A stretch of 64,000 nt of DNA from Bedellia somnulentella (Eukaryota; Arthropoda; Insecta; Lepidoptera; Bedelliidae), in NCBI GenBank assembly GCA_963576735.1, contig OY755177.1, positions 3,720,001-3,784,000 on the forward strand, read 5' to 3'. A program made the position numbers and the translations under genes. Shown here in pieces: positions 43,723-56,732 of the stretch (the first letter of the stretch is position 1; each line of letters begins with the position of its first letter). The notes under the pieces were generated by a model that saw nothing but the letters and a program-made list of their open reading frames with translations, did no database searches and had not been told where the DNA came from.

Positions 43723-46329
43723 AAGCTTACTATCACGTATTATTTAATAAAACTAAGTAAAAATAAGATTTTTACTGTACAATCGTCCTATATATTGAAA
43801 CGATCATACATCATACAATCCAGTGCTTTGCCAGGCAACTTTTGCAAGTAAGCATTCTTACTACAACCGTCAATGGTTGGAAGATTTAAAAATGTAAGGA
43901 CAAATAAAACTTAGATGACGTCTGAATTTTATGGCTAAATAAAAATTACGTTTTAAAAATAGACAAGCTCAGTAAAAATATTTTTCCTCTTTAATTTCTT
44001 CATCAATGGCGAACTCACGCTCTCCTAGTATTCTATGTGTATACGGACTGCACAAAGGCAGGCTGCTAAGACGCCTGCAGGGCAATTCTGTAACTTTAAT
44101 GCCCTTTGTGCGAATATATAGTATGGCTCTATAGCGGAGAAAAGCTTTATCGCCATTTTAAATGGAAATATTTTCACAAAGCTGTATTATACTCTTTGTC
44201 AGGCTTACCTGACAAGGATTGGAATTGAAAAATATTAAAAGGTATTTATATCTAAATATGGAATAAGGTGGGTATAGAGTTTTCTAGGATTCTATGAAAT
44301 GGCAAATGATAGTCTCCGTCCCCTACAATGGGAACCAATGGCATGAGTGTGTGCATGGAATAAGGTATTGCGTAATATACTTGTTACTCAAAAAATAAGA
44401 CTTCATCATACAACAAATATATTCAATTAATCAAAGTAAAATACTTTCTTTTCTTTATTAATAGCTTTCATCACGCTTCTGTAAAGAAACTCTTCAAAGA
44501 AACATTTGTTGTAAAAAACACAAAAAAGCAGAGGCACAAAACAGGGACTCATTCGAATAGCGACTACAAATATTTGTTTGGAAAATGGAGCGCGTTCTCA
44601 AAGGTTACCGACTCATGACTGGAGTTGAGCGATGGAATAAAAAAACAAAATTTCTAATACTATATTAAAATCTTGATTTCGTCCTCCTGTTTCGTTTTGA
44701 AATATGAATAAAAAAAAAATTTCTTCTTCTTCACTTCTAGGTAATTTAATTGATAATCTAGCCGCGTTCTAGTGATTACCAGGGTGGTTGTAGGTTCCGG
44801 AGAGTATGGGATGGAGTCCCTCTGAGGGTGAAAGTTGTATGTTGAATAGAGATGTTTTTTCTTATTCGTGAATGTTATAAATATGTTTGTTACATATTTA
44901 ATTTATTGTTGTTTATGTATAATAATTATTTTTAAGTGTGTATCACGCAAAGTCAGAGTGCGGCAGCAATGTGAACGGGCAGTGTGGTTAGCTGACTTAG
45001 ACTAACTAAGCTTAATACACTAAGCATACATTAGTACCGTACTGTTTATATCCGGTCGTGTAATACCCACTTTACCCTGAAGATAGTTTCACTAGTTGTT
45101 TATTAACGTACAAAATAACATAATACTAAACTGGCATGTCGTAATGGAAGTGTTATGAGAACAATTCTTGCGATTTATAAGTAACTTTTCTTTTAGTTTT
45201 CAGAGGAAGTAACACGATTTTGCTGGAAAATTAAGAAAAAGCTCATTAAGTTTGAAGAGGTAAAAAGTAGGTGCTTTTGTTTTGAGCAATCATTTATCAG
45301 GACCATTCAGACAAATTTTAATCTCGAGATGCTTTCAAATAGTTAGTCTACTATCACTATTCAAATTAATATTTTATAAAAAAATATTTTGTTTGTATGT
45401 TACGTAATTACTCTGTAATTAGGCTATGGATTACAAATGTAGTTTTTCTGTTCCGTTGGATATGCTCCTAAGGTACGCTCCCATTAAATTTTTATATGGT
45501 TTGGTTGCGTGGCTAAAAACATATTCCAAAAATAACAAAATGCATGCATAAACGGCATTGTTGTTTATACAATTTTGTATGAAAATTTGGATTCCATCAA
45601 ATATCTGCGAAGGACCCATTTTTGTTCACAAAGATATTACACAGCCTCAAACGTTTTGGAAAGAAATTTCCTTAACATATAGGCAAAAGACAGCCAGACA
45701 AAAATGTCAGATCATAAAGATTTTTATTTAAATGTAAACAACGGGCCCTTTAGAGAGAATGATAGAGGGTGGATGAAAAATTAAGATTAAAAGTGTAACA
45801 TGAAGTTTTCTTGGATACTTCAGAATGACAATTACCCTATTCACCCGTGTGCCTAGCATCAAAGTGAGGATATGCTTATATACATACTAAACACCTTGAA
45901 GTTAAAACACTTTTAGTCGGTTAATGTCGTGGAAAACTTCGCTAGATGTTTATGACAAGTTTTGCCGGTAAACTTTTGTTATTATCTTGAGATCGGAGTG
46001 TATTTGACACGTTTATTAATTGATTTAACCAGATTTAACCAATATCAATCGCGAATTCTTTCTTGTTTCAGACAGAAGGCAGTTCTACAAATATCATATT
46101 CGAAAAATTCTGCCACCGTAGCATAAGCGTGTGGGAGCGAGAATGTTACGTGAGACGTGAGATACTGATGGATTACGCATATAAAATTTGAAAGTATTTT
46201 AAATCTCCCGTGACATATTTTTTCTGTCAGGCCTTATTTTACGAGGGCTAGACAACAATCCTCACAGCCCATATATGTCCCCACCATGGGGCTCGAGCCT
46301 AATCTATAAAATAATTATTAATTTAATAT
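43723..46329. other. no gene recognised; a few scraps
   Basis: A possible hairpin lies at 44051-44110 (GCACAAAGGCA and TGCCCTTTGTGC). A diverged family R LINE 3' scrap lies at 44275-44365 (CTACAATGGGAACCAATGGC, ATGAGTGTGTGC). Otherwise nothing supportable in 2.6 kb. Confidence 0.5.
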
Positions 46330-46510
46330 TTTTTTAATAATAATTGCGGGTTGGCAGACTAACGACTACTACCGTAATAGTAGCCGGGACCGACGGCTTA
46401 ACGTGCCCTCCGAAGCATGGTTCAAGTCTGCGTTATCCTTCCAGACTGGTTTAAATCTTACAAATTAAATTTGCTAGGTTACCACCCCCCGGGAATCAAA
46501 CCACGAGACC
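46330..46510. repeat. dispersed repeat (CGACGGCTTAACGTGCCC type)
   Basis: TAGTAGCCGGGACCGACGGC, TTAACGTGCCCTCCGAAGCA, CCGGGAATCAAACCACGAG. I recognise this GC-rich block as a common lepidopteran dispersed repeat. The minus strand carries a tRNA-like GGTTTGATTCCC box, suggesting a SINE. Confidence 0.55.
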
Positions 46511-47685
46511 GCGGAAACAAAATATAATTATTAGGACTGTGTTGATTGTAATTAGTGTCGTTTAACTGTCAACTCATTTGTCAACGATTGCAAGATATAA
46601 AAAAAATCTTAGTAAAATATTCGATGATTTCCCAAAGTTACAAGCCAAATTAAGTACCATGTGAATATTTTATGAGTGGGAACTTTCCCTTTTTCTTGTT
46701 GCAGGGATACATTATTATAAGATTTTATTACTTTCGTTACTTCTGAACTAAAAAAACTTTTAAATGTTTTAGTCAAACTCCAGAAAAACAAAGGAAATCT
46801 TTTTTTTGAGATGCAAACATTTAACTATTTTTAATAGCTATGGCCAATTCACTACATAATAACTCGTTACTAGCTTAACAGAAACCAAAGTTTAATACTA
46901 TTACAGCGATGATTCAACATGTTTTCCACTGCAATACAATACCGTATCCCAGTGCAAATAAATCGCGGTGTTATCGATATCGCGACCAAGAATATCAGTA
47001 GCTGCTGCTGGCAGATCTGTTATACGTACGTTTACAATGAAATATCGTTTGGTGACAGACTCTGCTCGAAAATAAGTGTTCCGATACTATTTGTTTGGTT
47101 GAATACTGCAAATACAGGTGAAAGAGGAATTCTGTTGTATAAGCTGGTATTTTATATATTTTTGCCATAAAAAAATTATATTGATGTTTGATAGCAAAAG
47201 GATTTGATGCCGTCTCACAAGATGATGGACTTACTTAACTGTTGGCTTGTAACATATGCATGCAAAATTTTAGCGAGTTAAGATTATCAAAATATGTATT
47301 TCGACAGCGGCTCAAGCTGTGTACTATAATGGCTCCAAACTACTTTCAGGATAGAAAAGCAACAACCTTTAGAAGAAACATAGCTAACCTGTATATCACC
47401 AAGCATGCCATAGTGGGTGAGCAGTCATATCAGAGAAAAAAATTGAATATGCAGACATAAGATGATAAAGATAATTCAAGCGACATATCCACAAATATGT
47501 AATTGATTTTAAATTTATACTTGATGAATTTTTTTTCTTGATGAATTGAATTCAAATTTATATGAAAATTTGCGGAAAAACGCCATCTTTAGTGTAACAG
47601 CAAGTTTACGTTACTATTCTTTTCCCCCAACTCACTTTATTTTTGTTTTGTTGCAAAATAATATTTGTGAAATGATATTTTCTAA
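46511..47685. other. no feature recognised
   Basis: Short open frames only; no conserved motif seen. Confidence 0.5.
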
Positions 47686-48052
47686 CAACCGTGATAGCCC
47701 AGTGGGTAGAACACTCGGTTCTCGTGCAAGCGACTAGTGTTCAAATCCCGGGTCGGGCCTACACCAATTTGTCTTTTCTAAAGACATATGTGTGGTTAAT
47801 TTATCATGGTTGTTAACGGTGAGGGAAAACATCGTGAGGAAACCCACATGGCTGAGTTGTACTTAGTCATGTGACAGTGTATTCGTACAAAACGGCGATA
47901 GGCCTGCCCCCTATCACGTGAGTACACTGTCCATGCAAAACGTGGGTACTCTGAACACCAGGTGACAAAGTCACGTGATGTTCAGAAGTATTAGTACCTC
48001 TGCCAACCCCTTCGGGGATATTCGGCGTGAACGTTTATGTTATGTTATGTTA
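47686..48052 (+). mobile_element. family B retroposon, full length (reference copy)
   Basis: A 367-bp copy: A-box-like GATAGCCCAGTGGGTAGAAC, B-box-like GTGTTCAAATCCC, conserved body, ATGTT-repeat tail. It is flanked by tattttctaa at 47676-47685 and 48053-48062. Confidence 0.94.
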
Positions 48053-48240
48053 TATTTTCTAAATATAGTATTAACAATAGAAATATATTCATTGGTATAA
48101 TATCATGCACAAAAACTTGTTTACAATTTTCTTTTAGATTTTTGTAAAGTATAATTTTACTCCAAATTATGAGTCAGTTTATTTTGTTCATTATTGATCA
48201 TGCTAAGGTATGACCCATTCATAGGAGACTCATCTTTTCA

Positions 48241-48492
48241 TACATACATACATACCTATACTCACGGCTATAAATCCCTTAACGGGGTAGCCAGAGCTTT
48301 GGAATGAAAAATTCCTCAGCCACTTTTGGAAGTTGATTGGGGAAACGATGGTAATAATAAATGTTTTTGGTGACAGGTCTCCAACCACATCGCCCAAAAA
48401 TCACTTAATAAGCCCCTATACCCTTGGTCGCCTCTTACGATCACCCACGGGTAGAAATGGGGTAGTGTTATTCTAAGCCGACACTACACTTT
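48241..48492 (-). mobile_element. family A retroposon, full length
   Basis: The complete copy is flanked by tcatcttttca at 48230-48240 and 48493-48503. Confidence 0.93.
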
Positions 48493-49253
48493 TCATCTTT
48501 TCAGTCACTTATAACCTATATTTTTCAAAAAATGGTTATTATTCTTAAACAATCAGTTCAAACCTCACATGAATTCAGCTCTTAAAACTATTCCATCGAC
48601 AATACACAATCAAATTTAAAATCGGAGCATTGAAATCCTCTTTACATAATTTAATCCCAATTTCAAATTTGACGTTATCAGCAATGCTGTCGATTGCGGC
48701 CTGTACACGGACTATAAAATAGGCGACAACATTGCAGTAGCAGCTGCCTAATGCTGCCCGACTATTAATTGATTGTCCGCAAAAGCTTACGAAGCACGTA
48801 TTGGATGGCACACTTTACGATATTCCGAACGTCATATGAATATTCATGATTGGACCATGTAGCTAAATTGAATCAAATTAGAATTCCTGCTTCAGCTATG
48901 AATTTCGATTTTACTATAATTAGACGGATAACGCAGTGGAGTAGAATTATTTAGCTAAGATAAGTTAACGATTTAAGGGCTTTAAGTTTTTTTTCAGTAA
49001 ACTTTTTGAAAATATTAACAGTCTATTTTGATGTATTTTATTTTTTTATTTTAATGTCATTTTGGATGTAAAAAATATATATAATGTATTCATTGTTGCA
49101 CAATCATATCATATTCAAAAAACACACTTTCAATAATCAAAACTGATAATGAAAACAAAACATCACTGACGTACTCGTATCTTGCGCTGAAAAGAATTAA
49201 AGGCAGATGCAGCATTATCGTTGCGAATGAATAGGCTGAAGTTAAAGGGTCAT
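48493..49253. other. no feature recognised
   Basis: AT-rich; the minus frame at 48575-48811 has no recognisable family. Confidence 0.5.
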
Positions 49254-49393
49254 ACGCCTGATTTCTGAATTGAGTATTCTAGCTGAGAACAAGTTAAGTA
49301 TCGTTCTGTCGCATTGAAATCTTAACAACTGAATAAGACAAAACGATAATTAAGTTGTTCTCAGCTTGAATACTCAATTCAGAAATCGGGCGT
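49254..49393. mobile_element. 140-bp foldback element
   Basis: About 50-bp inverted arms: ACGCCTGATTTCTGAATTGA on the left and, reversed, ACGCCCGATTTCTGAATTGA on the right. The arms continue through GAGTATTC and GCTGAGAACAA to ATCGTT with a few mismatches. Confidence 0.82.
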
Positions 49394-49787
49394 TAACTTG
49401 TATATATTCTTTTTCTTCTGTATTAAAACTTTATGGTCACTTTTTTTAGCGCCAAAGGATTATTTACGGTGCATTACGAATAAGGCGCTTTTAAATAGGT
49501 AGCGACCCACGTATTATTACTTTTTACTTTTGTTTCCTAAGAAAATAATTATGAAAATATTGCTGTGTTATGAGAAAAATAAATTTTTATGAGAAGCTTT
49601 AAATTTTTTTTAATAACGTAAAACGAATAAAATTAACTGATTATTTTGATGAAGAGTGAGATTTTGTTTAAGAATAGCTTAAAACTCGTAACTAAAAGAA
49701 ATTATAAGTTCGCGAATCTAAGTGTGTTTTAAGAGTTTGTGACCATATAGTACAAAATACTTCATTTTATAATGTTTGCTCTCTCAA

Positions 49788-49870
49788 TTTTCAACGGTGG
49801 CTAAGGATTCCAAATTTAATAGCTCTGGCAAACCCTTTTTGGGATTTATAGCTGCTAGATACACACATAT
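49788..49870 (+). mobile_element. family A retroposon, 3' fragment
   Basis: CAATTTTCAACGGTGGCTAA, GGATTTATAGCTGCTAG. Confidence 0.55.
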
Positions 49871-50223
49871 ATATGGATATGTGTAATGTTTTTCAAAAAG
49901 TTTATTCCTTTTCTCCAATTCAGATAAACGTGAGGGAACCAGATGGCCGGACATAAAATCGCACATTACGTTTATTGGTTGTCATTCAACAGGGCTTTGA
50001 CAAACGTTTCAGGAATTTAGAGTTCCACTATTAGAATGAAACTGTTACGATTTTCGTATGTACACGTACTATACTTTTTTTATTGGCTTTTCTAATGTTC
50101 TATTTGATTTATGTATATTTTTTGCCTTTTAAACACATTGTATTACAATTATTTATTTTTTAAATTACTTAACTTGTAGTCTACAAGTTAAAACTCTCAA
50201 ATTATGTTTTAAAAATATAATTA

Positions 50224-50551
50224 CATACATACATATACTCACGCCATTAGTTCCCATTGGGGTAGGCAGAGACTATTGATCGCCACTTCGTACGATCCTG
50301 ACAAACCTCTCTAGCTTCGTTTACATCCATCAATCTTTTCATGCATGCTCTTTTATTCTTCATACTTCGGACGCCAGCCTTTTTGAGCACACTCTCAATT
50401 TGGTCCAAGTGTGTTCTCCGTGGTCGTCCTCTACTAACTGTACCATCCACACTAGCTCTGTAGATCCCTTTTACCAATTTTCTATCATCCATCCTCTCTA
50501 TGTGCCCAAACCATCTCAACATTCCTTTTTCTATCTTTCTTACAATATCAT
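50224..50551 (-). mobile_element. family R (RTE-like) LINE 3' end with target duplication
   Basis: A 328-bp 5'-truncated LINE, flanked by aaaaatataatta at 50211-50223 and 50552-50564. The 3' end (left) is the ATGT-repeat tail followed by GCGTGAGTATATGTATG on the minus strand, the same tail as family A. Confidence 0.93.
50247..50522 (-). pseudogene. RTE-like LINE reverse transcriptase C-terminus
   Basis: 91 residues: MLRWFGHIERMDDRKLVKGI, GRPRRTHLDQIESVLKKAG, RRACMKRLMDVNEAR-like run, DRTKWRSIVSAYP. These are hallmark RTE-type LINE C-terminal blocks. The frame is intact to its natural stop, and only the 3' end was inserted. Confidence 0.88.
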
Positions 50552-50564
50552 AAAAATATAATTA

Positions 50565-51493
50565 GTTACAAAATATTAATAATTACATTATATTTCTATA
50601 AAACACTCGCAATATCCTAAGTTGTACATGTACGGAACCATTTTATTAAGCATACCAAACATTTACCGAGTAGCCATACAAATACGACATATTAAGTTTT
50701 ACAGTTGTGTAGACGAGTTGTTTCAGCAATCGATACGACAGATATAAATAGTAATGTGCTTCTACTGTTTCTATTTTATGTTTAGTTAGGTAACCTCAAC
50801 ATTTAATTTAGTTTTACCATTGTTTTTATTAATATAACAATTATGAATCATATTTAATAATTCTTATAAATAAAAAGATGCAAAACAACCCCATAAGCTC
50901 TATGCGGTCTTTTCACTTTTAAAGTATTCTTGTTAGATTGCAACACCACGGAAAACATTTCACGATTTGCATAAAGTCATTCATAGATGTCACATTCAAA
51001 GCACCAAGTATACAACATAAACGCAGGCTTTGCTCGTATATTCATATACATAATGCTTGCAAAACGTGCTTGCTTTGCCTATAAGTAAACAAACAAACAA
51101 CGACCACAAAGCACCTCGCAAACATCGATATAGACTATCGATAAACTCCCAACACTGCTCCACTTTACATCTGCAAAAGCCAACCTTATTGCTAAGGACA
51201 CAAAGACGGTGTATTTATCGAATGATAACGGAAGTACAGTCGTGTTGAAAGTTGTTCCTCCTTTGAGTTTACTGCAGCGAGGCAATATCATTCAGTGTAC
51301 TTGTTTAGAATAGCACAGTTCAATGAATCACAACCATACAGTTGCTATTAAATTTAACCATTGAAATGGGAGCAGTATTTTTATTGTAAGAGGAAAAAAG
51401 CTACCTATCTTTACCCTCATTTGAATTAAAATTGAATCCACCATGAAATTAATGATACTACAAAGACCCAAAAGCAATTACAAACCTTAAAAT
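50565..51493. other. no feature recognised
   Basis: Nothing supportable. Confidence 0.5.
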
Positions 51494-51645
51494 TACATAC
51501 ATACATATACTCACGCCATTAGTTCCCATTGGGGTAGGCAGAGACTATTGATCGCCACTTCGTACGATCCTGACAAACCTCTCTTCAATCTTTTCATGCA
51601 TGCTCTTTTATTCTTCATACTTCGGACGCCAGCCTTTTTGAGCAC
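51494..51645 (-). mobile_element. family R LINE 3' end, internally deleted
   Basis: Nearly identical to 50224-50400 but missing about 20 bp after the CCTCTC motif; it ends at TTTTTGAGCAC. Confidence 0.85.
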
Positions 51646-52379
51646 TTATAATAATATTTACTCGTAGGTAACTTTTGTAATTTGCTAACACGCTTTTATT
51701 AGCTACACCTGTATTTATTTGGACTCGATTTTGACCCACTTTAAACGAGCAGATTAAATGCGATATTTGAAAATAAATATAGTTTAAGAAAAACAGAAAA
51801 ACAAGCTTTTGAAGCACTTCTAACTAAAAAGTAAAAAATAATCTCTAACATAAGTAGATAGCTACGTAGGACATAATATTTTACCATACATATGTCGCAA
51901 GACTATAACTAACTTTATTAAGAATTCTTGATTAGAATACTGACCAAAATTATTTACTTATACAAACTAAGTCAAAACATCGAACTTGATTGAAAACGTC
52001 GTCGGTCGGATATTCTAAACACTGATGTTCTTGATTGTACTAGCTCGTGTATTAATGATGTACATTCGCAGAGATTCCTACAATTATAATTCAAAATAGC
52101 TGCTCAAATGCTGCATTTTAAGTAATGACTGTTCTGCAACCTCATTTTATCAAAAAATGCGGTGTTTTATATTGTTATATTATAAACTAAAACTCGACTC
52201 AACTTCGGCTGATAATAATACCTTTTATTTCTTGCAACGCTTTTTTGAACAAAACACCGAGGAAAAAATAAAGATAATGCTAATTTTGTTTATGAGAACA
52301 AGCTAAACAAGTAGAGTTTCATGTTCATTTGGTTTACAAATAAGCTTCGAAATGTGCAACTAACATAACATGGTTTGTT

Positions 52380-53184
52380 GATCACATGACTTACAAAACT
52401 ACATTTGATTTGTGTTTGAAAAATTCGTGAATAATTAAACTTTATAAAAAATTGAAACTAATCTTCTTGCATCGAAAACCACATTTGGAAGCAAAAACAA
52501 GACGTATCGTACGCGACTGAAAGGATTGTCACCGTTTGATCTGACAGGCGCTAAGCCCACACGCACATAACTAATCTAAATTTTTGCGGTTATTCCATTT
52601 TATTAGGATTTGAATGAATAATTACTTACTTGTGCATTTGAATATTAATTTTATTTTATTTTATTATTTTGCAATCGATCGATAGATGTTCGGAAATATT
52701 AATACCTCTGCCAACCCCTTTGGCGATATTCGGCGTGAACGTTTGAGTCTTGAATAATTTTGCGATTGTATGTTTTTTACACGATCACATGACTTACAAA
52801 ACTACATTTGATGTGTGTTTGAAAAATTTGTGAATAATTAAACTTTATAAAAAAATGAAACTAATCTTCTTGAATCGAAAAACCACATTTGGAAGCAAAA
52901 ACAAGACGTATCGTACGCGACTGAAAGGATTGTCACCGTTTGATCTGACAGGCGCTAAGCCCACACGCACATAACTAATCTAAACTTTTGCGGTTATTCC
53001 ATTTTATTAGGATTTGAATGAATAATTACTTACTTGTGCATTTGAATATTAATTTTATTTTATTATTTCGCGATCGATCAATAGATGTTCGGAAATATTA
53101 ATACCTCTGCCAACCCCTTAGGCGATATTTTGCGTGAACGTTTGAGTCTTGAATAATTTTGCGATTGTATGTTTTTTACACGAT
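52380..53184. repeat. 403-bp direct tandem duplication
   Basis: Unit 1 (52380-52782) and unit 2 (52783-53184) start GATCACATGACTTACAAAAC and end TTTTTTACAC. They differ by only a handful of substitutions and small indels. Each contains a family B 3' scrap (52687-52755; 53090-53158). Confidence 0.93.
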
Positions 53185-53752
53185 ATTATAATGTTGTCGT
53201 TTTGGACATATTTGTTTAAGTGTTGCACGGTATAAATCAATGATTCATTTATTTTTATACCCATGAAAATTCTGTGTGATATGAGAAAAAAAAATGCCGC
53301 AATAGACCAAAAGCGATCTTAAAGTAAGAGGAATAGGTTCTTTTCATTTTATTTTACTTTTCACAGCTATGCAGTTATAGACTTATAATATTTTTTCTCT
53401 GGAGACTGAGATCATTAGTTACTTATTAGATAATATTAAATATAAGCGATTCCCTTCTTACTGATCTTTTTGCGATGTTTAAAAGTAATTGAACCTCTGC
53501 TACCTCTTCAGGAATTGACAGTTTGAAATTTGAATTAAGTTTTGCGCTTATAGTTATCATATTTTACAGTAGTCAAAAATTTACTATTTTTAATGATACG
53601 TGTACAAAGGTGTTTTGTGAAGAAGATCAACTAAGAACATTATCATATAATTTTGAAGCTAAAAACTTTCAAACCTATTTGACAAACATATTGATACAGT
53701 ACATTCATATTTTAATCAAATCATAATAAAAGATATAGATAAGTAAACAGAC

Positions 53753-53997
53753 TGCTGTGTAGCGTCGGCTTAGAATAGCACTACCCCATTTCTTCCGGTG
53801 CGTGTACGTAAGAAGCGACTAACGGTATTGGGGCTTTTAAGGGATTTTTGGGCGATGCGGTTGGAGACCCATCACCAACAACTTTTATTTTTACCATCTT
53901 TTCCCCACTCACATTTCTAAAAGTGGCTGAGGCATTTCTAATTCCTTAGCTCTGGCAACCCATTCTATGGATTTATAGCCGTGAGTATATGTATGTA
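53753..53997 (+). mobile_element. family A retroposon, full length
   Basis: TGCTGTGTAGCGTCGGCTTA to GTGAGTATATGTATGTAT, flanked by taaacagac at 53744-53752 and 53998-54006. Confidence 0.93.
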
Positions 53998-54011
53998 TAA
54001 ACAGACGGTTA

Positions 54012-54255
54012 CTGTTATGTTATGTTATGTTATGTTATGGGTATATGGTAGGTGGCGATGATGTTTTTTATATATATTCTTAAAAGGCGAGAGTCCGTAG
54101 ACTGAAGAATAACAGAGCATGTATAAAAATACTGATGAATGTAGATGAAGCGTAAGAGGTTTGCTAGGATCGTACAAAAGTGGATCTATATATAGTCTAT
54201 ATATAGTCTCTAGCGTCTTTTGTTCACTGGGAACTAATCGCGTGGATATAATTAA
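54012..54255 (+). mobile_element. ATGTT run plus diverged family R LINE 3' end
   Basis: 54012-54040 is an ATGTT run like the family B tail. Beyond it lie AGAGTCCGTAGACTGAAGAA, ATGAATGTAGATGAAGCG and GGGAACTAATCGCGTGGATA, matching family R in plus orientation. Confidence 0.6.
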
Positions 54256-54372
54256 TGTATTCAATATTAAAATAACTTCTTCATAATTAATATATTTTAT
54301 TTATTTTACTTAGTCACCTTATAACGAGATACCATAAAATGATGAGTGAGTACGTAAATAAACTTCATATCA

Positions 54373-54815
54373 TTCTCCTGCCCTTATCCCACTAGGTGGG
54401 GTCGGCACAACATGTGTTTCTCTTCCATTCGTCTCTGTCATACGCCATTTCGGAGCTTACACCTTTTATTCCCATATCATCGTTCACACAGTTCATCCAC
54501 ACTTTCTTTGGTCTTCCTCTTCCCTTGTATCCATCTACACTCATATTCATCACTTTTTTAGTCACATGCATTTCATCCCTTCTCATTACATGACCATACC
54601 ACCGTAACCTATTACTTCTAATCTTTTCTGTCACTGGAGCCACTTTCACACTTCCTCTTATAAACTCGTTTCTAATCTTATCCATTCTTGTCACACCACA
54701 CATCCATCTCAACATCCTCATTTCTGCTACGTGCATTTTGCTTTCATCCGTCTTTTTCATTGCCCAACATTCACTTCCATACATCATGACAGGTCTTAAA
54801 CTTATGAACATGATT
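54373..54815 (-). pseudogene. second RTE-type LINE, C-terminal fragment
   Basis: Minus frame of 139 residues: RPVMMYGSECWAMKKTDESK, AEMRMLRWMCGVTRMDKIRN, KVAPVTEKIRSNRLRWYGHV, GRGRPKKVWMNCVNDDM, ending CCADPT. It is a clear RTE-clade C-terminus, distinct from family R, and the frame is open to its stop. It is a 5'-truncated insertion, not a host gene. Confidence 0.9.
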
Positions 54816-55374
54816 AATTTTAATGTAAAATTTTATATTATTGTAACAAACTAAAATTAATACTGGATTCACCGCGAGTGAGTTTACGATATACTCGTAT
54901 TTTAAAAGTCTTAGTTTTCAGTTAAAAGCACTTGTGTCAACGACTATACAGCGTCCGTAGAATCGAAAGGCGCGACTCATGATGAATCGAATCAAATGCA
55001 CGTGTTGCTCGGACATAATGTATTCTCTATTCAACTGTACACACAATACTACTGGCGGGTATAAAGGACAAATCATGATAGGTACTTTGATGAAATTGAT
55101 AGGTATTTGTTAATATATGTTAACAACGCTGATTGAATCGTACAAATGCACATCATTTATGGTTATTCATTTGCTCATATCAATTGCTTTAAGTTTTTTG
55201 TTTCAATAACCGAGTAACTTGGCTTGACTGTCACCAGCTGCAATTTGACGATTATCGTTCATGTCTACTGTTGCTCTAATTACAATAAATAAAAAAACAT
55301 AATTAAATTGATATTTAAGGAAGCATATCAAAATCGTTCAAATTGTTGATATATATACTGAAAACATCTGTAGA
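54816..55374. other. no feature recognised
   Basis: Nothing supportable. Confidence 0.5.
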
Positions 55375-55668
55375 CCATTGGGGGAAGAACCGACTGCCAT
55401 AGTCAAAAGAGTTACAAAACTAAAGTAGCAACATGGGCAGGGCACTCGTCGGGAGTAACACACAACCGATGGCCGATGGGGTCCTAGTTACTAAAGTAGC
55501 GGACACTCAAAGTGTAGGTGCCTCCCCAGAAAGTGGGCTGACGATATAGCAGTCACAAGAGGTACGTAGGTAAACGGTTATATGATGTAAGTACTTTGGG
55601 ACCGGCATATTTCCAACAGTCGATGTGTACTGGCTGGCGATGACGATGATGATGACGATTAAAGAAAA
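55375..55668 (+). mobile_element. third RTE-like LINE 3' end
   Basis: GCAGGGCACTCGTCGGGAGT, GCTGACGATATAGCAGTCAC and a GATGACGATGATGATGACGA tail. The translated pieces (WADDIAV-like) are broken by shifts. Confidence 0.6.
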
Positions 55669-56267
55669 ATGAGATTCTACTTTAAACTCTAATCGGGTAA
55701 AACAGGTTAAACAACGCTCTTTTGTTTAAAAATAGAACGAATATTTCAAAAGCTCGTAGAGAACGTGAAGCGGACCGCAAATGAAGTTAAGCGAGCTTTT
55801 TTTAAACTTTTTCACACGCATAATTTTAGCAGAGAGTTTAGCAAACAGTGACAAATGTCCGCTACAGATTTGGGGCCAGTAAATAATTTTTACTTCATTT
55901 TAATAAGAATATCCAAAAACTATCTTTATTATATAACCCTAAAGATGCTAAAAAACCCTTGAATCTTTATTTCCCTGCAATACATTTATACATAAAAAGG
56001 CATATACTTCATTGAGAAGACTATACAGGGATGACATTTTGGCGGTAAAATGCTATAACATAGTTTAAGCTGCAAAAAATGCAATGGGGACAGTTGGCAT
56101 TTCAAAATTGTAAGCAAATACTCGTAGAAAGCCTACTTGTTTTAACAGAGAATGATTATAAAAAATATAATTTTGACAAAAATATCTTGTTTTGGCAACT
56201 GGCAAAGTTTATGTACAATTTGAAAATTTATACTTTACATACGTTTATTCTAATTAAGATTTGACCC
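55669..56267. other. no feature recognised
   Basis: Nothing supportable. Confidence 0.5.
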
Positions 56268-56400
56268 CTTACATACTCACAAATATCCTCGAGCCTCGAA
56301 TACAAAGATTGCTACGCCACTTTTGGAGGTCGATTGAGAAGAACACAGTTAAAATAAATTATTACTGTTGACGTGTCTGCAGCCACATCGCCGACGTGTT
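56268..56400 (-). mobile_element. family A retroposon, diverged
   Basis: TTACATACTCACAAATATCC, CGCCACTTTTGGAGGTCGAT, GCAGCCACATCGCCGACG. Confidence 0.55.
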
Positions 56401-56467
56401 TTGGTGGTTTTAGCGTGTGACAAAATGTTATTTTTATGCTAGCAATATTGCTCCTGAGTGTAAGAAT

Positions 56468-56732
56468 ATGCTGTGTAGTGTTGGCTTAGTAACTAACCCA
56501 TTGTTTCCACATGTGTCATAAAAAGTGACTTTGGGTATTTGGGACTTCTTTACTAATAGTTGGGCGATGTGCTTGCGAGGACTTCTTTACTAATAGTTGG
56601 GTATTGTTCACCAGCCATCTTTTATTTTGTCATCTTTTTCCCAATCAAGTCCCAAAAATGGCTGGGAATTTTATGAGTCTGTAGCTCTGGCTACCCATTT
56701 TTCATATTTATAGCCATGGTTATATACATTAC
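56468..56732 (+). mobile_element. family A retroposon with a short internal repeat
   Basis: TGCTGTGTAGTGTTGGCTTA to ATAGCCATGGTTATATACAT. The segment ACTTCTTTACTAATAGTTGG is present twice (about 56545 and 56581). Confidence 0.75.

Noticed and set aside
44051..44110. Hairpin with GCACAAAGGCA arms as a small RNA gene
   Set aside because: Imperfect arms, long loop, no second copy or conserved loop seen; mentioned only within the stretch entry.
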